Source: Haliclystus octoradiatus (Eukaryota > Cnidaria > Staurozoa > Stauromedusae > Haliclystidae). From it: 64,000 bases of DNA. The stretch lies in NCBI GenBank assembly GCA_916610825.1, contig OU744447.1, positions 18,383,563-18,447,562 of the forward strand. Direction: 5' to 3'. Positions 1-40,361 of this stretch are shown piece by piece. The translations under genes were made by a program, and so were the position numbers. The notes below the pieces were generated by a model that saw only the letters and a program-made list of their open reading frames with translations, ran no database searches and had not been told where the DNA came from. Within the stretch, counting starts at the first letter, position 1; each line of letters opens with the position of its first letter.

Positions 1-119
1 TCAGATGCATATAATATAGAACAGGTTCTATCGTGTGTCTGAACAGTCTTAACTTAACGTCAGTGTTGACATCGGACGCCCAGAATTTATTCAGACCTCT
101 AATGGCTGCCCAAGCCTGG

Positions 120-510
120 CCTCTACGTAGTATAGCTATTCAGGTTTTGTATAATTTTGCGTCATCAGCGTTTAATCTTGCATGATATGGCTCTAAGCAT
201 GATACAATGTCATTGATGAAAACTTAAAATAATAAAGACCCCAAAACAGATCCTTGTCGTAATCCACTCGTCACGGAAAAAGGAAGTCATCGTTGACTTG
301 TTAATGATTACCTGCTGAATGCGACCACATACAAAGCATTGGATCCAATTATACAGCTCATAACAATGTGCCACCGACACTAATTTTTCGTGCGAGAAAC
401 TATAATCAATGGCTTATCAAAGGTTTTGATAAAGTCTATATGGATCGAATCAACACGTAAATGGCTGTTGATTGAGTCACACCATTCTAAAAGGTAAATA
501 ATAAGTGGGT
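120..510 (-). pseudogene. LINE reverse-transcriptase remnant (CR1/Rex/L2-like)
   Basis: Read on the - strand, this stretch gives broken pieces of a non-LTR retrotransposon polymerase in the right order: an IDFIKTFDKP-like block (the family's yxDFskAFDkv motif), then SGLRQGSVLGSLLF (the family's SGVPQGSVLGPLLF), then an INDI segment and NADDAKLYK, which carries the catalytic ADD box. Stops interrupt the frame, so it cannot be functional. It covers the same polymerase region as the fragment at 1.2-1.8 kb, so the two are separate insertions. Clade assignment is from motif style only. Confidence 0.7.
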
Positions 511-1199
511 GCACGTTGATCGTTTCGACAAAAAGACTTTCCTTTTTAATTAGATTGTGTTTAGATTGATATATTTAGTTGTAACGTAATGTGGTACAGT
601 ACATAATTCAACTAAACAACATGGGAATGCGTTTTACAAGTTGAAAAGGAATACTGTATAGTTGGTAATATTACATAGATGACATGCTAAAGTACATAAT
701 TTATCGAGCGATTCATTTTCGATTGCTATGCTCTTCGATTGCTTTGTGTCAAGTGGCAGCACGTTATACACTACTGAAACCAAAACCATGAAAAAAATCG
801 TGAAATTTTATTGCGTTTTCATGGCATTTTCACAATTTAATATTGTCAATATGGATGTTTCCATGGTTTAAAAAACTTGTGGTTTTCATTTTTTTTATAT
901 GTTCTTGGTGTTTTCACTTTCATGGCATTTTCATGGTTTTGGTGTTGGTAGTGTTATATGCTTTATGCTTTGATGGCCCTCAAATAACAAACGAATGGCG
1001 ATGCCTTTCAGAATTGAAATGGCGTAACTAAACTCTACCATGTGGAGTAAATTTTAAAATTAAACTTCTATCAAGATCTACGTAACCATTTATAATTTTA
1101 AAATAATAAATAAGATCTGTATGGAGTCAATGAAACTTAAACGTTTTAATATTTAACATGGAGATATGATTTGCATAAGATAATGACTTATATATAAAC

Positions 1200-1790
1200 A
1201 ACCGCATTGTAAATTATCTCTGAATTGATTCCAAAAGTTTAATATCTGGAACTTTATATGAATTCCACATTTGGCGTGCACATTCCAAAATAGGTCGTAC
1301 AAAGCAAGAAAGTAGTTGCATTTTAATGGAAATGTCACGTGATTTCAATACCCTATGTATCATCTTGGATCTAATACCAGCACGACTAGCCGTTTTTATA
1401 ATTTGGCTACGAAAATCTAATTTTGAGTCAATTAGAACACCTAAATCTCGCATCTCTGATATAGACTCTATAGTTATCTTGTAAGTAATAGTTGGTATGA
1501 GTGATGTTATGCTCACCTAGGTGTAACACTTTGCATTTACGGATTGCCATAGTTAGTTGGTTATCGTCAACTCCCCATTTCATAATCCTGTCGAGATCTT
1601 TTTGCAAAAGAGCAGAGTCATCTAAGCTATTGCATGTCAAATACACCTTACAATCATCTGCATAAAGTCTTTACGAGCTATCTTTGAGAACGTCTATATC
1701 ATATAGGATATAAATTGTAAATAATAATGGTCCCAAAACAGAACCTTGAGGTACACCAGAACTCTAAAGGTGACAGTTACCCGGGGACAG
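1200..1790 (-). pseudogene. LINE reverse-transcriptase remnant with YADD box
   Basis: On the - strand the sequence reads SGVPQGSVLGPLLF near 1735-1765, the catalytic YADD box at 1653-1664, a KCKVLHLGEHN block (the CR1/Jockey 'KCkvlhlG..N' motif), then RDLGVLIDSKLDF and FVRPILECARQMWNSY, the usual C-terminal landmarks of the polymerase. At least two frame changes separate these blocks. It is a dead, 5'-truncated copy. The order and spacing match CR1/Jockey-type elements; the precise family cannot be fixed by eye. Confidence 0.8.
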
Positions 1791-1849
1791 TTATTGCTTC
1801 ATTATACCTTAAATACGATGCAAAGTAGAGCATGCAAGGTAGATGATCA

Positions 1850-2230
1850 AATGTGATGTCCCAGATCGGGAGGGTGGGGTGAGACACGCTCAACAGTAAT
1901 TCAGGACTGAAAATTTCTTAAAATCACTTAGAAAAGGTGTAGTCAAATAAATATTGCATAGGACAGTGTAGAGCAGCCATGACCACGACAGTTGATCCTG
2001 GTAGTGTGACACCCCTCCAGGCTCCAATAGAAATTTTTGGTCAAATTTCGGGCAATTTCGAGACGAAAAATTACAAAAATCGCGCAATTTCGAAAGTATT
2101 ACAGCACAATGTGACCACGCCTTTTTTCGGGCAAAATTGAAAAATACCGCTGTATCAGAAGCATTCCTTGCGATACAAGGAAGGCGTATACAGAAATCAT
2201 GATAGATGTTAATGTGAACATTTTTCATGA
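1850..2230. repeat. Dispersed repeat, copy 1
   Basis: A segment around 2010-2160 is clearly related to 2590-2740: both contain a Pro-rich CCCCTCC stretch, then TCAAATTTCGGGYAATTT, then a variant of AATTTYGAAGGTAYTGCA, then TTTCKCGGGYAAAAT, in the same order and orientation. The second copy lies inside the inverted-repeat element at 2507-2940. No coding potential is convincing, so it is read as part of a non-autonomous transposon family. Confidence 0.5.
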
Positions 2231-2506
2231 AAATTATACAAGTTTTAACATTTGTTGACTTTTTATCTCTCCTCTGGTAAGTTTAAAAAATGTTTAGTTC
2301 TGGCAAAGTGATTTGTGCGATTTGAGATTTCAACAATTTGGTCATCGTAAAAAGGTGACCCTCATGCAGTATATATAGATTATAGAGCATCACGGCCAAG
2401 GGGCCACCCAAACGTCACTTATACTTGCCACATAACTGCTGTTGACAGAGGATATATTTATATATACAGATATGCAGAGAGAATATCCAAATCGTTATTT
2501 CCTTTA

Positions 2507-2940
2507 CAGGGGCGCCGGAGCCATACGAGGACGACAGGGCAGACATAAAGCTCACCTCGCAGCAAAAATGTTTCCGTTGTACAATGTCGCTGTCTCCCCC
2601 TCCACCTTCCCAATAAATTTTTGAATCAAATTTCGGGTAATTTTGAAGCAAAAGATGGCAAAATCTTGTAATTTTGAAGGTACTGCAATACTGAAGCCAC
2701 CAAATATGCAAATGCCACGTCTTTCTCGGGTAAAATAAACATTTCGTCAGACACTACGGCCGTTGTCGCTGTACACTGTACAATGTCGTTCATACATATT
2801 TTTTTTATATTTTTTTAAGATGGTTAATTTGGAAAGTTTATGATAAATGTACAAAAAGGCACGTGTTGCCCCTCTTTTCCCCTCTGCCACAAAGGCAGGA
2901 GGGTCAGCTGTGTCTCCTGCCCCCAGCTCCGGCGCCCCTG
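2507..2940. mobile_element. MITE-like element with 15-bp perfect inverted ends
   Basis: CAGGGGCGCCGGAGC at 2507-2521 is matched exactly in reverse complement at 2926-2940. A start of CAGGGGCG is typical of hAT-superfamily termini. The 434-bp body has no credible protein and carries one copy of the dispersed repeat also seen near 2.0 kb. I see no clean 8-bp target duplication at the flanks, so either the duplication has decayed or the true ends differ by a few bases. Confidence 0.6.
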
Positions 2941-5924
2941 TTAATGTAGTTATATACTATAGAAATATACTGCTATCTACTAAGACCACTATTACGACTA
3001 ATTATCGCGATAGTGTTGGTACTATTAGCAGTATACTAAATATGTTTTTCATGACTAATATCAGTCACGGTAGGCACTATTATTATAGCTCCTGGGAGCA
3101 ATCGCTTAAAGTATGCGCTGATAGCATGGCTTCACTAGGGTTAATGAGTCAGATGGTTCGTCGATCTATTCTACAATCGTGTGTTATCAAGAATAATGTT
3201 GTGCGGTCTATCTGAATGATCTGAATGAATTAAGATAAAATCATGGGAGATAATCATTATAATAAAGGACCAGTCACCAAATGTTTCTTATCTTTGTTCG
3301 ATCGATGTGATCAGACGACTATCGTCTTTCTCTGCGAAAATAATATTATTCTCAAAATGAAATTATACTGTTAAAATTACATGATGCGATAGCCGATCAA
3401 TTATATTTTATCCGATTGAGAAAAAGGATAGATAAATAACTTGGCGTGTCAATCTATTTATACGTATCTCTCTGTATTAACAAGCCTTACGGTTAGCCAG
3501 CAACGTTTTTAAGTTACATAATATGACTTTACATATGGAAATACCACGCCTTTTATCTACCGAATGTTTGCTTAATTCCCAAATGATATCTACGTTTATA
3601 TAAGCAGCGTAGTGTATATATACACATATAGTGTAATAATTGTGAGATATAGATATTAGAAATTCTATGATACTTAATATATGTTCATTGTGATTCTTCT
3701 ATACGTACAATATACTTGAACGGGTTTGGAGGTGATTTCATCGATGTTATGTGTCAAGGCGCACACGTGTTAAATGTGAGATCAGAAGCGTTCTTATTAA
3801 ACACAGGTGGTGAGACAATACGCAGGTGACTCAAGCTTACGGTCATCTGATTAACAACTTTCACTCTTCAAGGAATGTTCTACGATCAGCATCAGTTATT
3901 CAGCATTGTGGCAGAGGGAATTAACCCAATCAATCGGCTGATACGATTCAATGATAATTTCGTTTGAAAAAACATCAAATCACAGAGTAAAGATCAGATC
4001 TCATTTCTCAAAAGTGAAATGCATGATTTTATATACAGCGAGTTTAAGAGCTCTGAAACTTACATAAATTTTACGAATGGTTGGAAAGCAACTGTATCCA
4101 GATCTCTGCCTTTATAAGTCATATTATATTGTGTTCTAATAAAACCTGATGGTATTTTTGCAACGTCAAAATACTGTCTGATTTATAACAAGTAGATTCA
4201 AAACAATTGAAAAGATATAGAACAGTTGCTTGTCATTTTTCTATATAATATTTGTCCTGTTGTTACTATTTCATTGAAACTGTTAATTGTCAGCCTTGTC
4301 TTTGACCGCCCTTCGGTTAACAATTAAGTTAAAGCAAACTTAATCGTAACACATCATTTGCAAGCCTTTTTGACAGCCACGTGAAACAATTCCTGTCAGT
4401 CACAGTTTGCAAGCTTCATTCGACATCATACTATAAACTATTATCGTAATAATTGTGAGTTGCAACAAGTAGCACTAATATTTGAGAAAAGAAAGTTTCA
4501 TAGTTTAAATATTATTCAACTGAGCATTCTCACGACATCTATTCGTAAAGTATAACACATTATTCATTAATAATGTATCTTTAATTCTTAATATGCCCAA
4601 TTCTCTGTTGCCAACTTTTAACTTTCTCTCAAACGGGGCCTTATAGTAACTGTTAAATATACATGTATGAATATGACTTCATACCAGCAGGGAGGGGATA
4701 ACCTGCACACTGGTAGTATATACGCTATAGTATTGTATATATGTGCATTTGGCTTGTTTTAAAGTTTCTAGAATATGATATATAATATTTCTTCCAAATA
4801 CGGACAATTCAATTTTGAAACATGAATATTAATTTGCGGATTTATGCTTCATAGCATACGTGTAGAATAATGTTGATACCAATAAGCATGAGATTATATA
4901 GATAATATGTGAGGGGATAATACGATAGTAATTTTAATAACGACAACTTGGGGCTCGCAAGTTATCCCCATCACAAACATGGCCTAGAAGTGTCCAAATT
5001 TCAAACTAATACTATCCAGTGTATATATGACTTAACTAAAAGGTATATTTTAATGAATTATTATTATATATAAATACATAAAATACATAATCTTGCCGCA
5101 AAACGTAAACCTATGAGATGGAAATTATTTCTTTAACAGCATTTCTGACTTCATTTCTCGCGCGGCGTTTTGTGCTGATTCATACTATTGATGAGTAAAC
5201 GCATTGATGGGGACCTGCTCATGACATTAGTTCGTCCCAGCTTACATTGTTTAAAGTTTAATGAAGATTTCGAGCAGCTCTTCTTTCTACAGCAAGTTAA
5301 ATTTCACCAGTGTGTGTATACAGTAGAGAACACGTTCAAAGTCATTGACCATCTGTTCGCTAAACCATCGTTTCTCTGCCCAGCACGACATTCCACGGTG
5401 AAAGTACGTTCAAAGTGAGGCGATCATTATTAACGTAAAGAACTCACAACGCTAGAGAGGGACAGTGTGACTAATATCAGAAGCAGGAGAAGGAGAACAA
5501 CTATGGATATAACAAGTATTTACTCATTGAATTTATATTATCAAATTGAGTAATCGCTATTTTTGTAAGCGAAGTCAATTAATCGGCCGACATTTTTGTT
5601 CGTCTCGTAATTGCTATAGCGATTGAACAGCAAATCTCTACCTGCTTACAAATACAACAACAACTCTATATTCGAAAAGACAGTGGAGATAGAAGCCGTG
5701 AAAGAGATAAGAAGTGGCATTATTATTATTATACGGCATCTATTTGCTGCTACAGTTGCTGATATATAAATATTCAACAAGTGATGTGTTAAGCTAGAAC
5801 ACGGCTTTTCCATGTAATTGTTTGCCCACCAGACATATGATTGTTATGCTTTAGCAGTGTTCTAAGGCGAGTGTAAAGCAAAAGAAGAGCGCTCACATTC
5901 TCAAAACAAATCAGTAGCTGCAAA
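2941..5924. other. Upstream region of the potassium channel, no gene seen
   Basis: About 3 kb of AT-rich DNA. The open frames here are short, lack family motifs and show no plausible splice partners. A TATATAAA box lies at 5763-5770, about 155 bp before the channel start codon; it could be a core promoter, but such strings are common at this base composition. No tRNA or other RNA gene is visible. Confidence 0.5.
5763..5770 (+). promoter_or_regulatory. Possible TATA box of the K2P channel gene
   Basis: TATATAAA about 155 bp upstream of the channel ATG. The transcription start is unknown, and AT-rich DNA yields such matches by chance, so this is only a candidate. Confidence 0.2.
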
Positions 5925-8802
5925 ATGAGTGCGATAATTCAACAGCAAAATATCCGTACGTTGTTACTAATCAGCTGTACCGTCACTTACATGTTGGTAG
6001 GAGCAGCGGTATTCAGCGCGTTGGAATATGACAAAGATCAGGAAGAAAGAAAGAAATTTATGGAGATTTATCGCTACTTACAAAGACGATATAACATTAG
6101 TGGGACTGATATGGATAATTTTGAAGAGTATATACACAAACGGAAACATGTTGAGTATGCACTTGATCCGTGGAGTTTTCCGGGTTCCGTTTATTTTAGT
6201 GCTGTGACTATTACAACGATAGGTAAGCTATGGTAACGCATTGATCTTGCATCAACCTTTTAAAATCGATACAATGATCGTCGATTAATTGTTTGTGATA
6301 AAGATGCCTACATATATTTGTATATTTATATATCTAGATCCATTCTCGGCTGGTAGTTAGATAATAATATTAAACTATTGAGTTTTGAGTTCATTTACTG
6401 CCTTTATTCATGATTGAATCGCACAAAGGACACACGGGGCAGCACCTAGATGGCTTTATCTTCCAATCGCACAATCTTGATTCGAAACGTAATGTAACGA
6501 ATGAACCTTTAAGTCGAATAGACAAGACTAGGCGGCATTATTTGAGTAGAGGCAGGGGAGAGTGTGTTGTACATACAGATTATATATCATGATGAATATT
6601 ATATCATTTAAACTGTGTTCAGTTGACGACGTGAGACGGTCGGCCTAATCAGAATATGACGTCACAGCGCAATACCTTTTAAAAACCGCCTGGAAAATTG
6701 AGTAGCTGTAATCCATTTAGTCTAATGAAACATTTTTAGGTAATGTTCACACAGAATGTCATAACATTTCACTGCCACACACACCCGGGGGTACACATCA
6801 ACACTTGAAACACCAAATTGAATAATGTTGAACCATAGACATATAATGTACCATAATTATTACTATGCGTGATTATTATTTTAAAGAACCAATGTTTAAT
6901 GTAGTACGACTAAACTTTCTACATATTACTATTACAAGTTCTACAAACGGTTCACACATAATATTGGACATTTCAAATTTGACTTATTGAACTGATAAAA
7001 ATTCACAAGCGACTGACTTTACTACCAAGTAAATATAAATTGTTTAAACTGAAGCAATATATTAATATATTTATTATCAGATAAATAAAATTATAGCGCA
7101 TAAATAATTCTATACAATCTAGCAAAAATGATTGCTCGTAATTTAATGAAATATTATAATGGCACTTTATCGTACCAATGGTTGGGTTGGTATTTTCAAT
7201 CTTATTTACGAAATTATCGTGTTTGTGACTTTATTGAAGTATTTAAAATTTATTTACTAATACACTCGTAATTACGACGACAGAGCGTGCTGGAAAATGA
7301 AAAACTTTAATTTCAAACCACAACGGTTTAATTATTTGAATGACGCTTCTACAAATTACAATATCATCGACAAAAATTTGCGTTCTACAATAAGAATACA
7401 CTTATTTGTTGTCTACCAAATTTAAAACTTTCAATCCAGAACTAAAAACAAAATTGAAGTAAGAACATTCTCGATAACACGGAGTTTCACGCGTGATTAT
7501 ATTGGGATTGTCAGACGGTTTACACTGATAAATCGCAAAACAAACGCGTGAAATTCTGAGTTCCGGAAAGGACTCTTGCTTCATCTAAATTTGTTTTCAA
7601 TTTCATATTAATGCTCTGTTTTACCAAGCATTGATTACTTTCACATGTATATATTTACCTAAATTATAACTTTCAATCTATACGAATAGTAAACTTAAGT
7701 AAATAAAATATTTCGATGTTATTTGTGTAGCATTTAGCAACAGTTGACAATGAAGTTCTTTTCACTGTAACTGGTATTTCCATTCACATAAGAGAAGGTG
7801 GAATTTCAAAGTCTATTGTGATATGAATTCATGAGATTGTATCTATATATATATATATATATGTTAGCTGTGCTGCCTAACATAAGCTGAATATTTATTC
7901 TCCTTGTTCTATGCTATAATGGGATTCTGAGTCCAATATGACTTTCTGTAAGGGGTTAAGTGATAGTTGTAAACAGGACAAATGCGCAAACGACATTGTG
8001 ATGTATTGGTAAAATATATCTGGGAAATGTTCTAGGAAAACTTCTCGGGTTATAGTTTAAACCATACACGATTAGGCAATCTGGCATCACTATTACAAAT
8101 TCACAATCGTCTTTCTTAATTTATCCAGGTTATGGCCACAGCGTTCCTAGAACACTTCGTGGTAAATTATTCTGCATGCTCTACGCAGGTATTGGCGTAC
8201 CGTTGAACTTGACAATGTTCCAAGCAATAGGCGAACGAATGAATGCTCTACTATCGTATATATTACGGAGAGCAAAGAAATGTTTAGGAATGAAAAACAC
8301 TGAAGTCTCACTGATTCAACTCCTTTGCTTCGGCATAAATTTATGGACAATTACACTGTGCGCAGGCGCAGCACTATTTTCATCATTTGAAAATTGGGAC
8401 TTTTTTCAAAGTTTATATTATTTCTTTGTAACGTTAACTACTATTGGTTTTGGTGATCTAGTTGCTCTGCAAGAGGTTAATCACCCTAGAACGAAGGACA
8501 GAAGATCCATGTATATAGCCTTGACAATGATCATGATCTACGTTGGACTGACGATTGCGTCATCCGTGATTAATTTATTAGTTATGAGATTAATGGAGTT
8601 ACAGCAACCTAAAAAGAAAAAGCATAAATTATCTCTACAAACAGGGCCTCGTTGTAGAAATTGTAAGCATAAAGTAGAGGCTAGAGACGAAGAAAACCTC
8701 AATGTCTTAGCTAATCAAAGTGTAATAATATTAAAAACTTTCGAGGAAGAAATATCGTTTACATCTTATAAACAAGTTCATCAAAAAAGAGCGTCGATAT
8801 AG
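5925..8802 (+). CDS. TASK-type two-pore domain potassium channel (KCNK3/9-like)
   Basis: A plasma-membrane background (leak) K+ channel; two subunits make one pore. Coding exons are 5925-6222 and 8129-8802, joined by a GT-AG intron that splits the first Gly of the first selectivity filter, giving 323 residues. Visible: TM1 about residues 10-30 with MLVGAAVFSALE; a glycosylation site NIS at 57-59; filter 1 TTIGYGH (97-103), including His103, the proton-sensing histidine of TASK channels; TM2 with FCMLYAGIGVPLNLTMFQ; TM3 about 163-185; filter 2 TTIGFGD (203-209); TM4 about 226-252 ending in VMRLME, where vertebrate TASK has VLRFMT. The C-terminus is KRASI, resembling the KRRxSV 14-3-3 binding end of TASK-1/3. 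The cytoplasmic tail is shorter than in vertebrates. Start chosen because MSAIIQQQNIRTLLL aligns with the TASK N-terminus (MKRQNVRTLAL). It converges on PRPF6. Close to certain as a TASK homologue; one-to-one orthology is not claimed. Confidence 0.95.
6223..8128 (+). other. Intron of the K2P channel gene
   Basis: A 1906-bp GT-AG intron (donor GTAAGC, acceptor TTATCCAG). It holds AT-rich sequence, a short TA run near 7845-7862 and no recognisable element or coding exon. Confidence 0.85.
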
Positions 8803-8804
8803 TA

Positions 8805-8810
8805 AATAAA
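8805..8810 (+). terminator. Candidate poly(A) signal of the K2P channel gene
   Basis: AATAAA two bases after the stop codon. That is very close, so a more distal signal may be the one used. Confidence 0.35.
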
Positions 8811-9545
8811 TAGATATAAGTGTAGTATATTTAATAGCGGTTTTATTATAATTTATTATTATATTGGCGGCTGCTTAGGCTGAAGAAACATATTTTTACC
8901 AAATTTAAGAGACAAATAATATTACTCTTACATAGTTCTATATATAGTTGAAAACATATTAACTTTGTATATTAATTTGTATTTAAAATGATCAAAACTC
9001 TGATGATATATCTATCGTACTCTATTTGTTAAGTATAGCCAATTGGCTAGCTATTAGGATTGACACATTATGGAATAATCCCGCGTATAGGTCTAACAAT
9101 AACACCGATCCTGATTTAGATCGGTTCCTTAAACAAGCTAATTCCCATGTATGGAATTTGCTATTTTCATTAGGATATTTAAAGATCGTTTGGCTGTTAG
9201 TAAACTCATGTGATATTGTGCTGGAATCAATCCACATTTTGATCAAATATAACATTCAGGTCCAACTTCTTTATGGAAAAATAACACATGAAACGGCCGA
9301 TTAATTGTATTATATTGTTATTATTATTATTATTATTACTTATAGCATAGAAAAGGCTCAATCAACCAATCACGAAAAGGAGGTTAGTTCGATTATTTCC
9401 AAATGTTTATAAATTAAAGATATCGACTGCTTTTCTTACTGTTGGGTATAGTGACAAAAACTGCCATTGTGATGATCACATATGTGTCATTTGATGCATC
9501 GGTCAAAGAACTAGCAATTTATAGAATTAAAAATCAAAGATAACG
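8811..9545. other. Gap between channel and small ORF, no gene supported
   Basis: AT-rich DNA with an (ATT)n run of about seven units near 9320-9342. A 92-codon frame at 9026-9304 (+) overlaps an open frame on the other strand and has no motif that I recognise, so it is not called. Confidence 0.5.
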
Positions 9546-9767
9546 TTATTCACGCAGGTAAGTGCCAATTCCGAAGAACATTGCGACAAATCTCAGCACC
9601 ATGAGAACGTTCGAGTAATACTGACTTCCAATTAGGCGATCTAAAGACGAACATTTATCAACAGTGTTCTCTTGTTCATAGAGAGAGCAAATAAGACCTG
9701 TACTCTGATTTAGTAATTGAGATAATCGACGCTCAAACTCTTTTCGATGTTTTCTTTGTGTGTACAT
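9546..9767 (-). CDS. Small ORF, possible tail-anchored membrane protein (73 aa)
   Basis: I do not recognise a family. The frame starts with a basic stretch (MYTQRKHRKEFERR), runs through a polar middle with LLNQ and LYEQE segments that could be helical, and ends in one hydrophobic segment (about residues 53-71, VLMVLRFVAMFFGIGTYL) followed by RE, as a tail-anchored protein would. Its stop-to-PRPF6 distance is about 284 bp on the same strand, so it could be a separate gene, lie in a long PRPF6 3' UTR, or be the second cistron of an operon. A pyrimidine-rich TTGGTTGTAG acceptor-like site lies about 35 bp before the ATG. Amino-acid composition looks more protein-like than neighbouring chance frames, but this is a weak argument. 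Confidence 0.35.
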   Translation of the reverse strand: MYTQRKHRKEFERRLSQLLNQSTGLICSLYEQENTVDKCSSLDRLIGSQYYSNVLMVLRFVAMFFGIGTYLRE

Positions 9768-10050
9768 AGTATAAATTACACTTTCATTACAGATTCTACA
9801 ACCAATATGATTATTTGCTTGGTTTCAATGTAAATTTGACTCATTTTACAACAAATTCCACGTGTATAACGCAAATTAAAATAGCACCATCTGCTGTCTT
9901 CCTTCTTGTGCGTAGAATCTTTCGTTTCGTTGAGCACATTATTATAACATTAATTTGGATCAGTTTACTACTTTACACAGCATGGTAAAATGTTTATAAA
10001 GCCGGTGTTCTTTTATATATATAAATAAAAATATGTGACTTGACGGTTAG

Positions 10051-40048
<29,998 letters not shown>

Positions 40049-40361
40049 CTTCACAAAACAAATTAAAGACTACAAATCTGTAAGCAAAATATCACTGAAT
40101 CAAATCATAAACGCTAATTATAGACCTTTTTTGCTACAAAACCGAAATTGCAGACAAAAATTCTGCCATGTTGTGTGACCGCTGTCTGAATAGCCTCGCT
40201 CAACTATAGCCTTGAACTCGTTGTGGCTTAAAAAATACTTTTGTAATTTTTGATCGCATTGATTTCAGGAAGTCGAATACCTTGCCGGGAAAAGCTTTAA
40301 AACTGTACTATATAATATTGTTATTGTAAACTTGGCTTGCTTCTAAGAAACATATCCCATC
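40049..40361. promoter_or_regulatory. Divergent promoter region between PRPF6 and PDCL3
   Basis: The two start codons face away from each other only 313 bp apart, so 5' UTRs and core promoters of both genes must fit here. I see no TATA box in a sensible place. TTTGTTTTGTGAAG lies directly before the PRPF6 ATG and GGCTTGCTTCTAAG shortly before the PDCL3 ATG; both resemble splice acceptors and would suit a spliced leader or a 5' UTR intron, but that is inference. Confidence 0.75.

Noticed and set aside
2847-3215. 122-codon + strand frame
   Set aside because: Its first part is the right end of the inverted-repeat element at 2507-2940, and the rest has no motif or splice support.
5188-5418. 76-codon frame upstream of the channel
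   Set aside because: No motif, no partner exon, and the channel alignment already begins at its own Met at 5925.
9026-9304. 92-codon + strand frame after the channel
   Set aside because: Overlaps an open frame on the other strand, shows no family signature and has no link to the channel by splicing.
9541-9800. CAG|GTAAGT donor and TTACAG acceptor on the + strand
   Set aside because: They match splice consensus but have no coding exon on either side, and the region reads better as the small - strand ORF.
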